The translations under genes were made by a program, and so were the position numbers. Under the pieces are notes generated by a model, which worked only from the letters and a program-made list of their open reading frames with translations, was not told where the DNA came from and ran no database searches. A DNA stretch of 64,000 bases. Origin: JAVBTT01 sp031556035. Its GTDB lineage: Bacteria > Bacillota > Clostridia > Oscillospirales > UBA929. The stretch is from the NCBI GenBank assembly GCA_031556035.1, contig JAVBTT010000004.1:48872-112871 (forward strand), read 5' to 3'. Below, piece after piece: positions 23,407 through 32,514 of the stretch. Numbering within the stretch: position 1 is the stretch's first letter; every line of letters starts with the position of its first letter.

Positions 23407-24387
23407 CTACTCCTTTTCCGTTTCTTCAGGCGATTCGGCTTCCCCCTCCGGAAGCCCGCCTGTCATATCGTCGCCGATGTCTGAGGCTCCGTCGCAAACA
23501 GCGGGTTCCTCCGACTCCTCCACGCTGACCGCCACGCCGGCGGCCTGTTTTTTCATATTGGACTCTATCCAGCTTTCGCGTGCCGTGACCCAGGCCGAGA
23601 GGTCTTCCGGGTCGTGCGTCTTAAAAACAAGCTGATACAGCAGTATCGCGAGGGCTATGACGCAGCTGACAAACCCGACCAGCTGCGATACTCGCAGGGT
23701 GCCCAGCATGAGCGAATACTCGCTGGTCCGCATACCCTCAAGCGCTCCGCGGCCCAGACCGTACCACGCAACATACAGGAGCATGATCTGGCCGTTGAAC
23801 TTGCGCTTCCTTGACAGGAAATGCAGCAGGACAAAGCCCAGAGCGTTCCAGAGCGACTCGTACAGGAACAGCGGGTGAACCTCTGAGCCGTTAACCGACA
23901 TGCGCCAGGGGAGCTTTGTCTCGGTTCCGAAGACCTCCAGGTTTACAAAGTTGCCCCAGCGCCCTATTGCCTGACCGATCAGAAGCCCCAGCGCCCCCAG
24001 GTCGAGCATCGCCCCGACGCTGATGTGCTTGACCCAGCAAAACAGCACGCAGGTTATAACCGCGAAAATAACGGCGCCGTATATCGCTATGCCGCCGTCC
24101 CATATCCTGACAATCTGGGACAGGTCTTCTTTGTAATAGTCCCAGTTAAACGCCACATAGTAAAGCCTTGCGCCGATAATAGCCAGCGGCACGGCGAAAA
24201 TCAGCATGTCAATCATATCGTCGGCGGTCAGGTTGAACGCCGGCGCCCTTTTGCAGACATACAGGGCCGCGAGAAAAAACCCGAGCGCGATTATAACTCC
24301 ATACCAGTGGATGGAAAAGCCGCCGATGGAAAAAACGATTCCGTCAATCTTGAATTCTGGTATGCCAAGTCCCGGAAATCCAATCAT
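23407..24387 (-). CDS. lgt: Prolipoprotein diacylglyceryl transferase
   Basis: 326 residues, seven membrane helices. The Lgt signature GRWGNFVNLEVFG is present, as are IHWYG near the N-terminus and HPLFLYESLW. It transfers diacylglycerol from phosphatidylglycerol to the lipobox cysteine of preprolipoproteins; several such substrates are in this window. The last ~70 residues are an unusually acidic tail (SVEESEEPAVCDGASD onward) beyond the family core, of unknown purpose. Confidence 0.96.
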   Translation of the reverse strand: MIGFPGLGIPEFKIDGIVFSIGGFSIHWYGVIIALGFFLAALYVCKRAPAFNLTADDMIDMLIFAVPLAIIGARLYYVAFNWDYYKEDLSQIVRIWDGGIAIYGAVIFAVITCVLFCWVKHISVGAMLDLGALGLLIGQAIGRWGNFVNLEVFGTETKLPWRMSVNGSEVHPLFLYESLWNALGFVLLHFLSRKRKFNGQIMLLYVAWYGLGRGALEGMRTSEYSLMLGTLRVSQLVGFVSCVIALAILLYQLVFKTHDPEDLSAWVTARESWIESNMKKQAAGVAVSVEESEEPAVCDGASDIGDDMTGGLPEGEAESPEETEKE

Positions 24388-24425
24388 ATATGCCCCTCCA
24401 TGCCGTTTATTGTTCTTCTATAGAC

Positions 24426-25316
24426 CTACTCAATCTCCGCAGCGCCAGCGCTGTCATCGGCTGCTTCCACAGCCTCCGGCATCAAAGCATCCTCGGACCG
24501 GGCCTCCTCCGAAAGCTCCGGCTTGCGAAGGGCTCCGCTTATAAGCGCGTAAAACAGCGCGCCGAGGTGCAGAACCATAAAGCCGAGCTTTGCCAAATCC
24601 CCTGGCGTCACCGCAGTAACCTTTACAATGGCTTCGGAGTCCTCAAAAAACGGGTAGAGCACAAGCGAAACCAGGGTCATCAGGGAAAAGAAAAGTCCAA
24701 AGGCGCAGTACGCCAGCGAGCGCCGCGAGCGCTGCCTCCCGAATAAGTATCCAGCCGCCGCGTGGGCGGATACCGCCAGGAATATCAACGAGAACATCAT
24801 AAACACAAAGGACAAAATAACCGGGTTCGCGGAATGTGACCAGAAGTCCAGCACCAGCGCAAAGCAGCACCAGAACACCGGCACGGTGTAATAGAAGCCG
24901 GTGCCCGCGGTCAATACCCCCCTGCAAGTGTACACGGCCGCTACAAGAATCGAGAACGCGGCGAACACTCCCAGAAGGTTGAATATCAATATGACCGCGT
25001 GGAAGCTCTCACCGAGTCCATACAGCCCGTAGCCGCACGAGAACAGCAGGGACGCGCAGGCCGCGATTTCGATGACAAGCCAGGGCGCGGGCGGTTTATT
25101 GGTCTCCCCCGGCTCGTACTTCGGGTATTTGGCCGAAAGCCAAACCGCAGCGACCGCAAAAACTCCAACCGTCCAAAGCAGAAATGTCGTGGATGGGTGC
25201 GGATTTAAGAGCTGCGTTTTTCCGTCAAAGGCGAACGCGAGCTGCAATGTTCTCAAAAAGCCCGCGACAAGCCCCGCCAGCAGCGTGACGGCAAACAGGA
25301 TAACTCCCTTTTTCAA
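24426..25316 (-). CDS. Polytopic membrane protein of unknown function
   Basis: 296 residues, about eight predicted membrane helices spread over residues 5-265, then a soluble acidic tail (residues ~268-296, LSEEARSEDALMPEAVEAAD). I do not recognise a family. Few charged residues lie in the membrane part, and no transporter motif is visible. It is 38 bp upstream of lgt on the same strand, so lgt and folD may be read from its transcript. Its acidic, Glu/Ala-rich tail resembles that of the neighbouring Lgt. Confidence 0.7.
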   Translation of the reverse strand: MKKGVILFAVTLLAGLVAGFLRTLQLAFAFDGKTQLLNPHPSTTFLLWTVGVFAVAAVWLSAKYPKYEPGETNKPPAPWLVIEIAACASLLFSCGYGLYGLGESFHAVILIFNLLGVFAAFSILVAAVYTCRGVLTAGTGFYYTVPVFWCCFALVLDFWSHSANPVILSFVFMMFSLIFLAVSAHAAAGYLFGRQRSRRSLAYCAFGLFFSLMTLVSLVLYPFFEDSEAIVKVTAVTPGDLAKLGFMVLHLGALFYALISGALRKPELSEEARSEDALMPEAVEAADDSAGAAEIE

Positions 25317-25436
25317 GTCTATCGTCCATTCCGCCGCCGCGCAGGCACAAAATAATCAATTCCCGTCTTATCGCGCGGCACCGCAGAGCGGCATCCGCCG
25401 CACTAATTAATGATAAGACATGGCGCTCTGATTCTC

Positions 25437-26798
25437 TCAGCGCCGCTCCAGAGGCGAATATACCGACTGAGCGGATATTGATCTGTAGGCAGGGCGGATT
25501 ATTCGGCCTCCGCAGAGCGCCTCCTCAATCCGGTGGGCGCACCAGCCCACCGTGCGCGCTATCGCGAACAGAGGGGTAAACAGGTCTGTCGGAATATTGA
25601 GCATCTGATAGACAAGCCCCGAATACATATCCACATTCGCCGAGATTATCTTGCCTCCGCCCTTCACGGAGGCAAACACGCCCGGGGTCAGCCGCTCTAC
25701 GGATTCAAGCAGCTCAAACTCCGGCATCATGCTGTTCGAGGCCGCGAGCTCCTTGGCGTATTTTTTCAGAAGGATCGCCCTGGGATCCGACAGCGTGTAG
25801 ACCGCGTGTCCCATGCCGTATACGAGCCCCGAGCAGTCCCCAAGCTTTTTGTCGATTATCCTGCCCAATACGGACGATATCTCGTCGTCGTCCTTCCAGT
25901 CCCGCACGTTTTCCTTGATAGCTTCGAACATCTCCATAACCTTTATGTTCGCTCCGCCGTGTTTGGGACCCTTGAGCGAGCTGACCGCCGCCGAGATTGC
26001 CGAGTATGTGTCCGTCCCCGAGGAGGAGAGAACCCTTGAGGTGAAGGAGGAGTTGTTTCCGCCGCCGTGCTCGGCATGGAGCACAAGGCAGATGTCAAGC
26101 AGCCTGGCCTCCTCCTGGGTGTACTTCTGATCCGGCCTTACCATCTGCAAAAAATTCTCCGCCAGCGGCAAATCCTGCGGATTGTGTATAATAAGGCTTT
26201 CATTGTTATAATAATGCCGTTTGGTGAAGTAAGCGTGCGCGACAATGGGCGCGACCTGCGCGATGAGCTGCATACTCTGTCGCAGCATATTGGGCAGCGA
26301 GCAGTCGTCGGGATTGGAATCATAGGAGTAGAGCGCCAGCACACAGCGCGCGAGCTTGTTCATAACGTCCGGGCTGGGGGCCTTGAGTATCATGTCCTCG
26401 GTAAAGCTTGGCGGAAGCGTCCTCAGCTCACACATGACCTCCTCGAACGTGTCCAGCTCCGACCTGGTCGGAAGACTGCCATAGAGCAGCAGATACGCCA
26501 CCTCGCCGAAGCCCTGCCTGCCCTCTCCCGTGAAACCGTTGATAATGTCGTTGATCTCATAGCCGCGGTAATAGAGCTTGCCCTCGATCGGCACTCGCTC
26601 TCCGTCCTCCACAATCGCGCCGTGAACAGCGCCGATCTTTGTTATGCCTGCCAGAACACCGGTATTGTCAGCGTTGCGCAGGCCGCGCTTGACATTGTAG
26701 TTTTCATAATATATGGGGTCAATGTAGTTATGCCTGGGGTATTGTCCGCATACATTTTCTATAAACCCTTGCGCTTTTTCACTCATCGCTGTCGCCAT
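25437..26798 (-). CDS. gltA: Citrate synthase family protein
   Basis: 453 residues from ATG 26798 (GGAAGGAAG upstream). Catalytic residues are recognisable: His in VLHAEHGGGNNSSF, His in GMGHAVYTLSDPRA, and Asp in NVDMYSGLVYQ. GPKHGGAN completes the signature. It condenses acetyl-CoA (or propionyl-CoA) with oxaloacetate. The form with a long N-terminal extension and HGGGNNSS is one I associate with anaerobic Clostridia, where the enzyme serves glutamate synthesis through a partial TCA path. A 2-methylcitrate synthase role cannot be excluded. Confidence 0.93.
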   Translation of the reverse strand: MATAMSEKAQGFIENVCGQYPRHNYIDPIYYENYNVKRGLRNADNTGVLAGITKIGAVHGAIVEDGERVPIEGKLYYRGYEINDIINGFTGEGRQGFGEVAYLLLYGSLPTRSELDTFEEVMCELRTLPPSFTEDMILKAPSPDVMNKLARCVLALYSYDSNPDDCSLPNMLRQSMQLIAQVAPIVAHAYFTKRHYYNNESLIIHNPQDLPLAENFLQMVRPDQKYTQEEARLLDICLVLHAEHGGGNNSSFTSRVLSSSGTDTYSAISAAVSSLKGPKHGGANIKVMEMFEAIKENVRDWKDDDEISSVLGRIIDKKLGDCSGLVYGMGHAVYTLSDPRAILLKKYAKELAASNSMMPEFELLESVERLTPGVFASVKGGGKIISANVDMYSGLVYQMLNIPTDLFTPLFAIARTVGWCAHRIEEALCGGRIIRPAYRSISAQSVYSPLERR

Positions 26799-26837
26799 GA
26801 TCCATACTTCCTTCCTGCACAAAAAACAGTTTCCAAT

Positions 26838-26866
26838 ATATTATGCTTTTACAGGCTCAAAGTCAA
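26838..26866 (-). promoter_or_regulatory. Promoter of the citrate synthase gene
   Basis: TTGACT (26861-26866), 17 bp, TAATAT (26838-26843) on the minus strand, 40 bp before the start codon. Confidence 0.7.
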
Positions 26867-26907
26867 GTTTTATATGTGCGCAAAGCGTCTTGGACGGGAG
26901 AGAGACA

Positions 26908-27960
26908 ATGAAAAAATTCATATTGATTTGCAGCGCGCTTTTATTTGTCGCGTTTCTGATACCAGCCCTTTATACCACCGGCGCGATGGAAGCGCCCGCT
27001 GCCCCTGAGCCCTCCCCCGATAGCGGGGGTGAATACGTCCCCGAATACCTTGAGGGCTACGAGTACATCACAATACTTCCGCTCCCCGAGGAGGACGTCG
27101 AGGTCGAGTGGAAAGCTCCGGATATCTCAGACGCCATCAAGACCGTAAAGGTGCTCACGGGGCAGGAAATCGAAGAAATGACGGTGGCCGAATACCTTGA
27201 GGGTGTTGTCGCCGGGGAGATGCCCGCCCTGTATCCGACTGAAGCGCTCAAGGCCCAGGCGGTCGCCGCCAGGACATACATGTACTATCATATAAGCTCC
27301 GGTCAAAAGCACCCCGGCGCGGACGTCTGCGCCAGCCCCGCCTGCTGCCAGGTTTACAGGCCGCTGTCCGCAGCAGCCGCGAATTGGGGGGACAGCGCGG
27401 CGCTGTACCAGGCCAAAATACGCTACGCGGTCAGCATGACCGACGGGCAGCTTTTGCTGTACGGCGGGCAGCCTGCCCTGGCCGTGTTCCACGCCACCTC
27501 CGCCGGCGCCACCGAAAACAGCTCGGACGTATGGGGAGAGGATTTGCCGTATTTGCGCAGCGTTGACAGTCCCGGAGACCTTGAGGCCGAAAAATACGAA
27601 GGCCTGGTGGAGATATCTCTCTCGGACTGCAAAAAAAAGCTCCAAAAGGAGTGGCCCAAGGCCAAGCTGAACAAAAAAGGGGCGAACTGGTTTACGGATA
27701 TCGAACGAACCGGGGTCGGGCATGTGAAAAAACTGAAAATTGGCGGCGTTGAGGCGACTGGCCCGCAGATTCGTAAGGTTTTTGGACTGCTGTCCAGCAA
27801 CTTTGCCGTTTCTGTGGGCGCAAAGACGGTTGTGTTCAGCACAAAGGGCTACGGGCACGGCGTGGGCATGAGCCAAACGGGGGCTCGCGCCATGGCCCTT
27901 GAGGGCAAGAGATACACCGAAATATTGGAATGGTATTATCCGGGATGCGAGATAAAATGA
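26908..27960 (+). CDS. spoIID: Stage II sporulation protein D (SpoIID, lytic transglycosylase)
   Basis: 350 residues from ATG 26908 (GGGAGAGAGACA upstream). An N-terminal signal anchor (ILICSALLFVAFLIPALYTT) is followed by a Pro/Glu-rich linker and the SpoIID core: VAEYLEGVVAGEMPALYPTE, ALKAQAVAARTYMYY, and the C-terminal GYGHGVGMSQTGARAMA motif. The Glu of GEMP is the expected catalytic acid. It degrades septal peptidoglycan during forespore engulfment. No spoIIM/P or spoIIQ is adjacent. A structured repeat copy follows the stop codon directly. Confidence 0.94.
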   Translation: MKKFILICSALLFVAFLIPALYTTGAMEAPAAPEPSPDSGGEYVPEYLEGYEYITILPLPEEDVEVEWKAPDISDAIKTVKVLTGQEIEEMTVAEYLEGVVAGEMPALYPTEALKAQAVAARTYMYYHISSGQKHPGADVCASPACCQVYRPLSAAAANWGDSAALYQAKIRYAVSMTDGQLLLYGGQPALAVFHATSAGATENSSDVWGEDLPYLRSVDSPGDLEAEKYEGLVEISLSDCKKKLQKEWPKAKLNKKGANWFTDIERTGVGHVKKLKIGGVEATGPQIRKVFGLLSSNFAVSVGAKTVVFSTKGYGHGVGMSQTGARAMALEGKRYTEILEWYYPGCEIK

Positions 27961-28046
27961 GAAGAGCGGAGCCGGCCGGGTCCGGAAATAAGCCGAGCAT
28001 GGTTGCGATGCAAGCACGCGCAGGATTATTCCCGGACAAAGCGCAG
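27961..28046 (+). repeat. Diverged copy of the 119-bp structured repeat
   Basis: Starting at the base after the spoIID stop, GAAGAGCGGAGCCG and the central GAGCATGGTTGCG...CAAGCACGCGCAGG match the two copies at 52148-52423. The flanking arms differ: TCCGGAAATAAGCC pairs with GGATTATTCCCGGA here, TTTCTAAATAAACC with GGTTTATTTTGGAA there. Pairing is kept although the bases changed. Confidence 0.75.
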
Positions 28047-28103
28047 GATTAGCAGCGCGGGACGCCGAGGGCGGCGTCCCCTACGGTGTATAGCGCCTGT
28101 ACC

Positions 28104-28140
28104 ACGGAGGGCAGCCGATTCAAATTCGGCTGCCCTCCGT
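28104..28140. terminator. Bidirectional terminator between spoIID and the ROK-like gene
   Basis: A perfect 15-bp stem (ACGGAGGGCAGCCGA with its complement) around a 7-nt loop, between convergent genes. A second small hairpin (GGGACGCC/GGCGTCCC) sits at 28059-28080. Confidence 0.85.
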
Positions 28141-28155
28141 TTATAAGCTCTGACT

Positions 28156-29538
28156 TCACTTCACCTTAGGCAGTCCCGCTGCGGCTACGGACTGGCCTAC
28201 CCTGCGGCTGCTCTCATCGGGCAGGACAAGCCTGAGCTTTCCGGCGCACTCGGGGTACTCGTCCGCCAGAACCTCGTTTGCCGTTTTGAGAATTATCGCT
28301 CCGCCCTCGCCCGACATAACCCTGCCCAGCAGCAGGATGTTGCGGAGATCGTAGAAGCGGGTGTACAGCACGGCTGTGTGCGCCAGATAGACGCCGATTG
28401 AGCGGTAGATCGCGGCCGCCCTGCCGTCGCCCTTCTCCATAAGCCCCTGAACAACCTTGAGCTTTTGCGCCGGGGAGAGCGACTCGTCAAGCTCTATGCC
28501 CGCGAAGGCCGCCAGCTTAATAACCCCGTCCTGGGAGAAGTATTTTACGCCGCAACCGATGTCGCCCGACCACTCGTCGCGCATGGCCTCCGGCCCGCAG
28601 TCCACCGGAGCGAAGGCGAGCTCGTTGAGCCAGCCCTTGATGTGCTTATCCGTGTCCACGTATCCGGCGGCCTGGGATGTGCCCATCGCAATACCAAGCA
28701 CCCTGCCCTCGCCCAGCTCAAGGGCTCCGGCGAGCGCGGCGACGTCCCCGTCGTTGGCCACCACCAGCGGCACGTCTCCGATCTCTTTTGCCGCGTTTAC
28801 ATATATGTCGCGCACCTTTTTGTCAAACAAATCCTGCGGCACCTTGAGGAAAAGCGAAGCAACCATCGTGCGGTTATTCACGTATATCCCCGCTGAGCTC
28901 ACCCCTATCGCGTCAACGCGCGGCATCTTGGACGCGGCGGTTTTAAATGCCTCCACTATCCCAGCGTAATGGTAGTCCGGATCCTCGGTTATCTTGGGAT
29001 ACCAGACCACCTCCTCACTGTATATCGCGTTGCCGTCCACCACGGCCGACACCTTGCGGTCGCTTCCGCCCGCGTCAAAGCCTATGCGGCAGCCGTCGAA
29101 GTAACCGCCTGTCGGTATGGACTGCTCCTTTGCGGCGGGTTTCTCCGAGAGCGGGGCATACCTAACAAGAAAATCCCGTTCATATACCCGCGCCATGAAC
29201 TCCGCGTCGAACTCCCGGGCTCCGCCCTTTGAGTACTCACGCTTTATGTGCTCCGCGACGGCCTCATCCCCGCAGACGACGACCTCGCCTCCCCCACACA
29301 TCCATAGCAGCAGCTTGACCACGCGCCCGGAATAATAAAAATCGGCCTCGCGCATCTCCTCGGTTCCGTATATAAAAGTATCGTATACCGAAACCTCGTT
29401 CTCTGAGCGCACCACCGCGAACGCCACCGGCTTTTTCGCCCCGGACAGATACGCGCGCGTGAACGCCTCGAGCGGAATATAGCCCTTGTCAAGCTCGGGG
29501 AGATTTTTTACATTTACGTCAACGCCCAAAAATTTCAT
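28156..29538 (-). CDS. ROK-like sugar kinase/actin-fold protein
   Basis: 460 residues from ATG 29538 (GGAGGG upstream). The actin-like ATPase fold shows in IGFDAGGSDRKVSAVVDG (phosphate-1), VVANDGDVAALAGALELG (ROK-like) and GIAMGTSQAAGYV (phosphate-2). GDIGCGVKYFSQDG resembles a ROK metal/catalytic segment without the usual zinc cysteines. The first ~130 residues form an extra domain. Similar proteins in Clostridia are annotated ROK family. Last gene of the glycan island, 11 bp after the PIG-L gene. It may phosphorylate a deacetylated sugar; substrate unknown. Confidence 0.75.
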   Translation of the reverse strand: MKFLGVDVNVKNLPELDKGYIPLEAFTRAYLSGAKKPVAFAVVRSENEVSVYDTFIYGTEEMREADFYYSGRVVKLLLWMCGGGEVVVCGDEAVAEHIKREYSKGGAREFDAEFMARVYERDFLVRYAPLSEKPAAKEQSIPTGGYFDGCRIGFDAGGSDRKVSAVVDGNAIYSEEVVWYPKITEDPDYHYAGIVEAFKTAASKMPRVDAIGVSSAGIYVNNRTMVASLFLKVPQDLFDKKVRDIYVNAAKEIGDVPLVVANDGDVAALAGALELGEGRVLGIAMGTSQAAGYVDTDKHIKGWLNELAFAPVDCGPEAMRDEWSGDIGCGVKYFSQDGVIKLAAFAGIELDESLSPAQKLKVVQGLMEKGDGRAAAIYRSIGVYLAHTAVLYTRFYDLRNILLLGRVMSGEGGAIILKTANEVLADEYPECAGKLRLVLPDESSRRVGQSVAAAGLPKVK

Positions 29539-29549
29539 GTTGCCCTCCG

Positions 29550-30401
29550 TCACTTCCAGTATTTCGCTATCCTGCCGGTCACCTCCGCGGCGAAGGCTTC
29601 AATATAACCCGTTATGAAATCCCCGGGAGCTTGGCCCGAGCCGTATACAAGCTCCGTGATATCAAGCGCGTAGGACATGCTCTCGCAGTCATCGGTATCG
29701 TGGCTGGCGAAAAAGGTGGCGTTTGCGAGCCTGCGGCCAATCGCCGCGCTGTCGTAGCGCTTGCCCCCGGCGATCTGTGAGTCGTAGACCCCCAGCAGCG
29801 CCGCCGCTAGGTTGGGATGCGGCGAGGTGTCGAATACCGTCTTGTCCTCGTCGCGGAGCCAGTCCAGCCCGCGCCAGACCTCCATCGAGTACACCTTTCC
29901 GGGGCGCTGAGCCTCGGGAAGCCGCCTGAGGGCTTCGATCACCCGCAGGGCTACCGCCACATGGGTGTCGTGCTTGTCGGCGAGGTTGTGGGTATAAACA
30001 ACATCCGGCGAGGTAAGCAGTAAAAGCTTTTCTATGTCGTCAACAGTGGCTTTGCTGCCGGCGTCCTTTATCTCGGAGCTGGTATAGCCCATAAACACCT
30101 GCGCCCCGTACATGCCCGCGCGCGCCGCGTTTTTCTGCTCCACTACCCGTATATCCATCATCTGCTCGTTTGTATAGCCGGAATATATCCCTGTGCGAGG
30201 AGAGCCCGCTCCGTCGCTCACAACGCAGCCCGTGAACGAGCGCTCGCGCGAGTCAAAGCAAGCCGCTATCGGCCCATAGGCCATAATCTCTATGTCGTCC
30301 TGGTGCGCGGCTACGCATAGGTCGGTAGTTCTAGCCAGAGCATCAGCCGACTGTCCGCCGTCCGGCACAAACACCTCGGACTTCTGTTTTGAAAACGTCA
30401 T
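29550..30401 (-). CDS. PIG-L/LmbE family deacetylase
   Basis: 283 residues from ATG 30401 (GAGGTGAGAGGG upstream). The zinc site is AAHQDDIEIMAYG (family consensus A-H-P-D-D; Pro is Gln here) plus the distal His in DKHDTHVAVALRV. PIG-L enzymes remove N-acetyl groups from GlcNAc-type sugars and conjugates. Placed 12 bp after a NahK-like kinase and before a ROK-like protein, it suggests that an N-acetylated amino sugar or derivative is deacetylated in this pathway. Substrate is inferred from context only. Confidence 0.85.
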   Translation of the reverse strand: MTFSKQKSEVFVPDGGQSADALARTTDLCVAAHQDDIEIMAYGPIAACFDSRERSFTGCVVSDGAGSPRTGIYSGYTNEQMMDIRVVEQKNAARAGMYGAQVFMGYTSSEIKDAGSKATVDDIEKLLLLTSPDVVYTHNLADKHDTHVAVALRVIEALRRLPEAQRPGKVYSMEVWRGLDWLRDEDKTVFDTSPHPNLAAALLGVYDSQIAGGKRYDSAAIGRRLANATFFASHDTDDCESMSYALDITELVYGSGQAPGDFITGYIEAFAAEVTGRIAKYWK

Positions 30402-30413
30402 CCCTCTCACCTC

Positions 30414-31514
30414 TCAAGCAGAATACTTTTTCACTATCTCCGACATTTTGTCCAGTTTTGTTTCCATATCCGCCACAAGCTTGAACTGGGTGCGGCAGCG
30501 GTCCAGATTGTGACCCTCTCTGTGGGTCTTGAAATACGTGTCTCCGGAAAGATAATCGGTCAGGAAGCGTATTCCGCACTCAAACGTCATAATCCGGGCT
30601 GAAAACGGCAGCATATCAAGCTCTGCCTGTGTCATGCTCCCCCGCGCCTGGGACAGATATCCCTTTGTAAAGCCCTCAAACAGCTCAAGGCTCATGCTTA
30701 TCTTCGAAAGGTCGCGCTCATCCTCGTCCCCGGTGGACGCGCCGAAGCGTATGCTGTCCCCGAAGTCGTACAGCGAAAGCCCGGGCATCACGGTGTCCAG
30801 GTCGATAACGCAGATCCCCTCGCCCGTGTCGTTGTCGATCATCACGTTGTTGAGCTTCGTATCGTTGTGCGTAACGCGCAGCGGCAGCTCCCCGCGCAAA
30901 AGCATTTCCACAAGCACCGAAGCGTCCGGCTTGCGCTCCAGGGCAAAGGCGATCTCGGAAGCTACCAGCGAGGCCCTGCCCTCGCTGTCCCTCGCGATGG
31001 CCTCCTCAAGCGCCTCGAACCTCGCCCTGGTGTTGTGAAAGTTCGGAATGCTCTCGTGCAGCGTGTGCGCCGGATAGTCAGCGAGCTGGTTCTGAAAGCG
31101 CCCGAAGGCGACCCCCGACTGGGTGAACAGCTCCAGCGTAGCGTTTTGATATGTCGCGGCGTTGTCGATAAAGACATACGACCGCCAGTAGTTTCCGTCC
31201 GGATCGACGTGGTAATTCTGTCCCTCAGTGGTTTTAATGATCCTCATGACCCGGCGCCCGGCGTCCCGCTCCGACGGGGCAATTTTCCCGGAAATATGAT
31301 TTGTCACCCCGCTGATGTTCTCCATCAGCTTGACCGGGTCTTTGAACACGTTGTGATTTATTCGCTGGAGGATATATCTCACCGGCGGGCAGTTGATATA
31401 TTTGAAATACACGGCGTACGTGTCATTTATATGGCCGTGCCCAAACTGCTCGCGGTGTATAAACTCGCCGCCGAAGCTGAAACTCGGGATTATTTTGTCA
31501 AAATCGTAGCTCAT
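30414..31514 (-). CDS. NahK-like sugar 1-kinase (APH/choline kinase fold)
   Basis: 366 residues; the ATG at 31514 overlaps the upstream stop as ATGA. The APH-fold motifs are RVTHNDTKLNNVMIDNDTGE (catalytic Asp) and VIDLDTVMPGLSLYDFGDSI (metal Asp), and the N-terminal GHINDTYAV. This set, with length near 360, resembles the N-acetylhexosamine 1-kinase NahK, which makes GalNAc-1-P or GlcNAc-1-P in mucin-sugar pathways of bifidobacteria. It is translationally coupled to a sugar-nucleotidyltransferase gene, which fits a C1-phosphate product. The substrate is not proven. Confidence 0.82.
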   Translation of the reverse strand: MSYDFDKIIPSFSFGGEFIHREQFGHGHINDTYAVYFKYINCPPVRYILQRINHNVFKDPVKLMENISGVTNHISGKIAPSERDAGRRVMRIIKTTEGQNYHVDPDGNYWRSYVFIDNAATYQNATLELFTQSGVAFGRFQNQLADYPAHTLHESIPNFHNTRARFEALEEAIARDSEGRASLVASEIAFALERKPDASVLVEMLLRGELPLRVTHNDTKLNNVMIDNDTGEGICVIDLDTVMPGLSLYDFGDSIRFGASTGDEDERDLSKISMSLELFEGFTKGYLSQARGSMTQAELDMLPFSARIMTFECGIRFLTDYLSGDTYFKTHREGHNLDRCRTQFKLVADMETKLDKMSEIVKKYSA

Positions 31515-32428
31515 ATTTTCCACAGCCTTTCAGGGTACTTTCCCGCGCTTATCATATTTTTGACGGCCGCCTCTATCTGCGCCTTGTCCTCACGGTACGT
31601 GACCCCATACCATTTGGCGTCCGTTTCAAGTACCCTGACATCGGCCCTGCCCTCGGCGATCAGCTCGTCAACGACAAAGGGAAGAAAAAATTCAGCGGTA
31701 TTAATCGAGTCCTGTTTTTCCCGGAGAAACGCTTTTAGCCTGGGTTCAAACTCCCTCATTAGCGATGGGGTGAAACCCCACATGTTCATGGAAACAACCG
31801 TCCCCTGTCTGATTACGGTCGGCTCACCCGAGCCCTCGATAAACACAATTTCCCCATTTCTGCGCTCAATATGCGTACGCTCGGTGATTCCCTCCAGATA
31901 TCCATCCCCGGACACCCGGCAAACGCCTCGCGCGACATGGCCATGCTCGGTCAGGGTGTTTTCCACGTAATACCCCGCCATGCAGTAATGGTACTTCTCG
32001 TCATCCTGCGCGCACCCCAAAAAGCCCGCAACCTTGGCAAACGCGTCCGAGCCGTAAAAGTCGTCAGCGTTTATCACGGAAAAGGGCTCGTTTATAATAT
32101 CGCGGCAGCAGTAAACGGCGTGGGCGGTGCCCCACGGCTTCGTTCTGGTTTCCGGAGGCTTGAGTCCTTCCGGGAGATCGCCAAGGCGCTGATAGGCGTA
32201 TTCCACAGGAATTGCCGAGGCGATGCGGTCCCCCACAGTCTCACGGAACAGGGTCTCCATCTCCTCCTTGATGATAAAGACAACCCTGCCGAACCCAGCC
32301 CTGAGAGCGTCATAAACGGAATAATCCAAAATCATCTCTCCGGACGGGCCCACCGGATCAATCTGCTTCAGGCCCCCGTAGCGGCTGCCCATCCCGGCAG
32401 CCATAATAACAAGTGTAGGTTTAGTCAT
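31511..32428 (-). CDS. Sugar-1-phosphate nucleotidyltransferase
   Basis: 305 residues. The Rossmann-like NTP_transferase domain begins LVIMAAGMGSRYGGLKQIDP, where the GMGSRYGGLKQ loop binds the nucleotide; INADDFYG is the metal-binding segment. GGAGG lies before the ATG. It is coupled to the NahK-like kinase by a 4-bp overlap, so the pair probably turns a free sugar into a nucleotide sugar. Relatives are often UTP or other NTP:hexose-1-P uridylyltransferases; specificity is unknown. Confidence 0.9.
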   Translation of the reverse strand: MTKPTLVIMAAGMGSRYGGLKQIDPVGPSGEMILDYSVYDALRAGFGRVVFIIKEEMETLFRETVGDRIASAIPVEYAYQRLGDLPEGLKPPETRTKPWGTAHAVYCCRDIINEPFSVINADDFYGSDAFAKVAGFLGCAQDDEKYHYCMAGYYVENTLTEHGHVARGVCRVSGDGYLEGITERTHIERRNGEIVFIEGSGEPTVIRQGTVVSMNMWGFTPSLMREFEPRLKAFLREKQDSINTAEFFLPFVVDELIAEGRADVRVLETDAKWYGVTYREDKAQIEAAVKNMISAGKYPERLWKI

Positions 32429-32514
32429 GCGTACCTCCGAAAAATTTAGTACATATCTCTATGTTAAGCCGAACAGGCGGACAAAACAACCACAAAATAT
32501 TTGGATATTCAAAG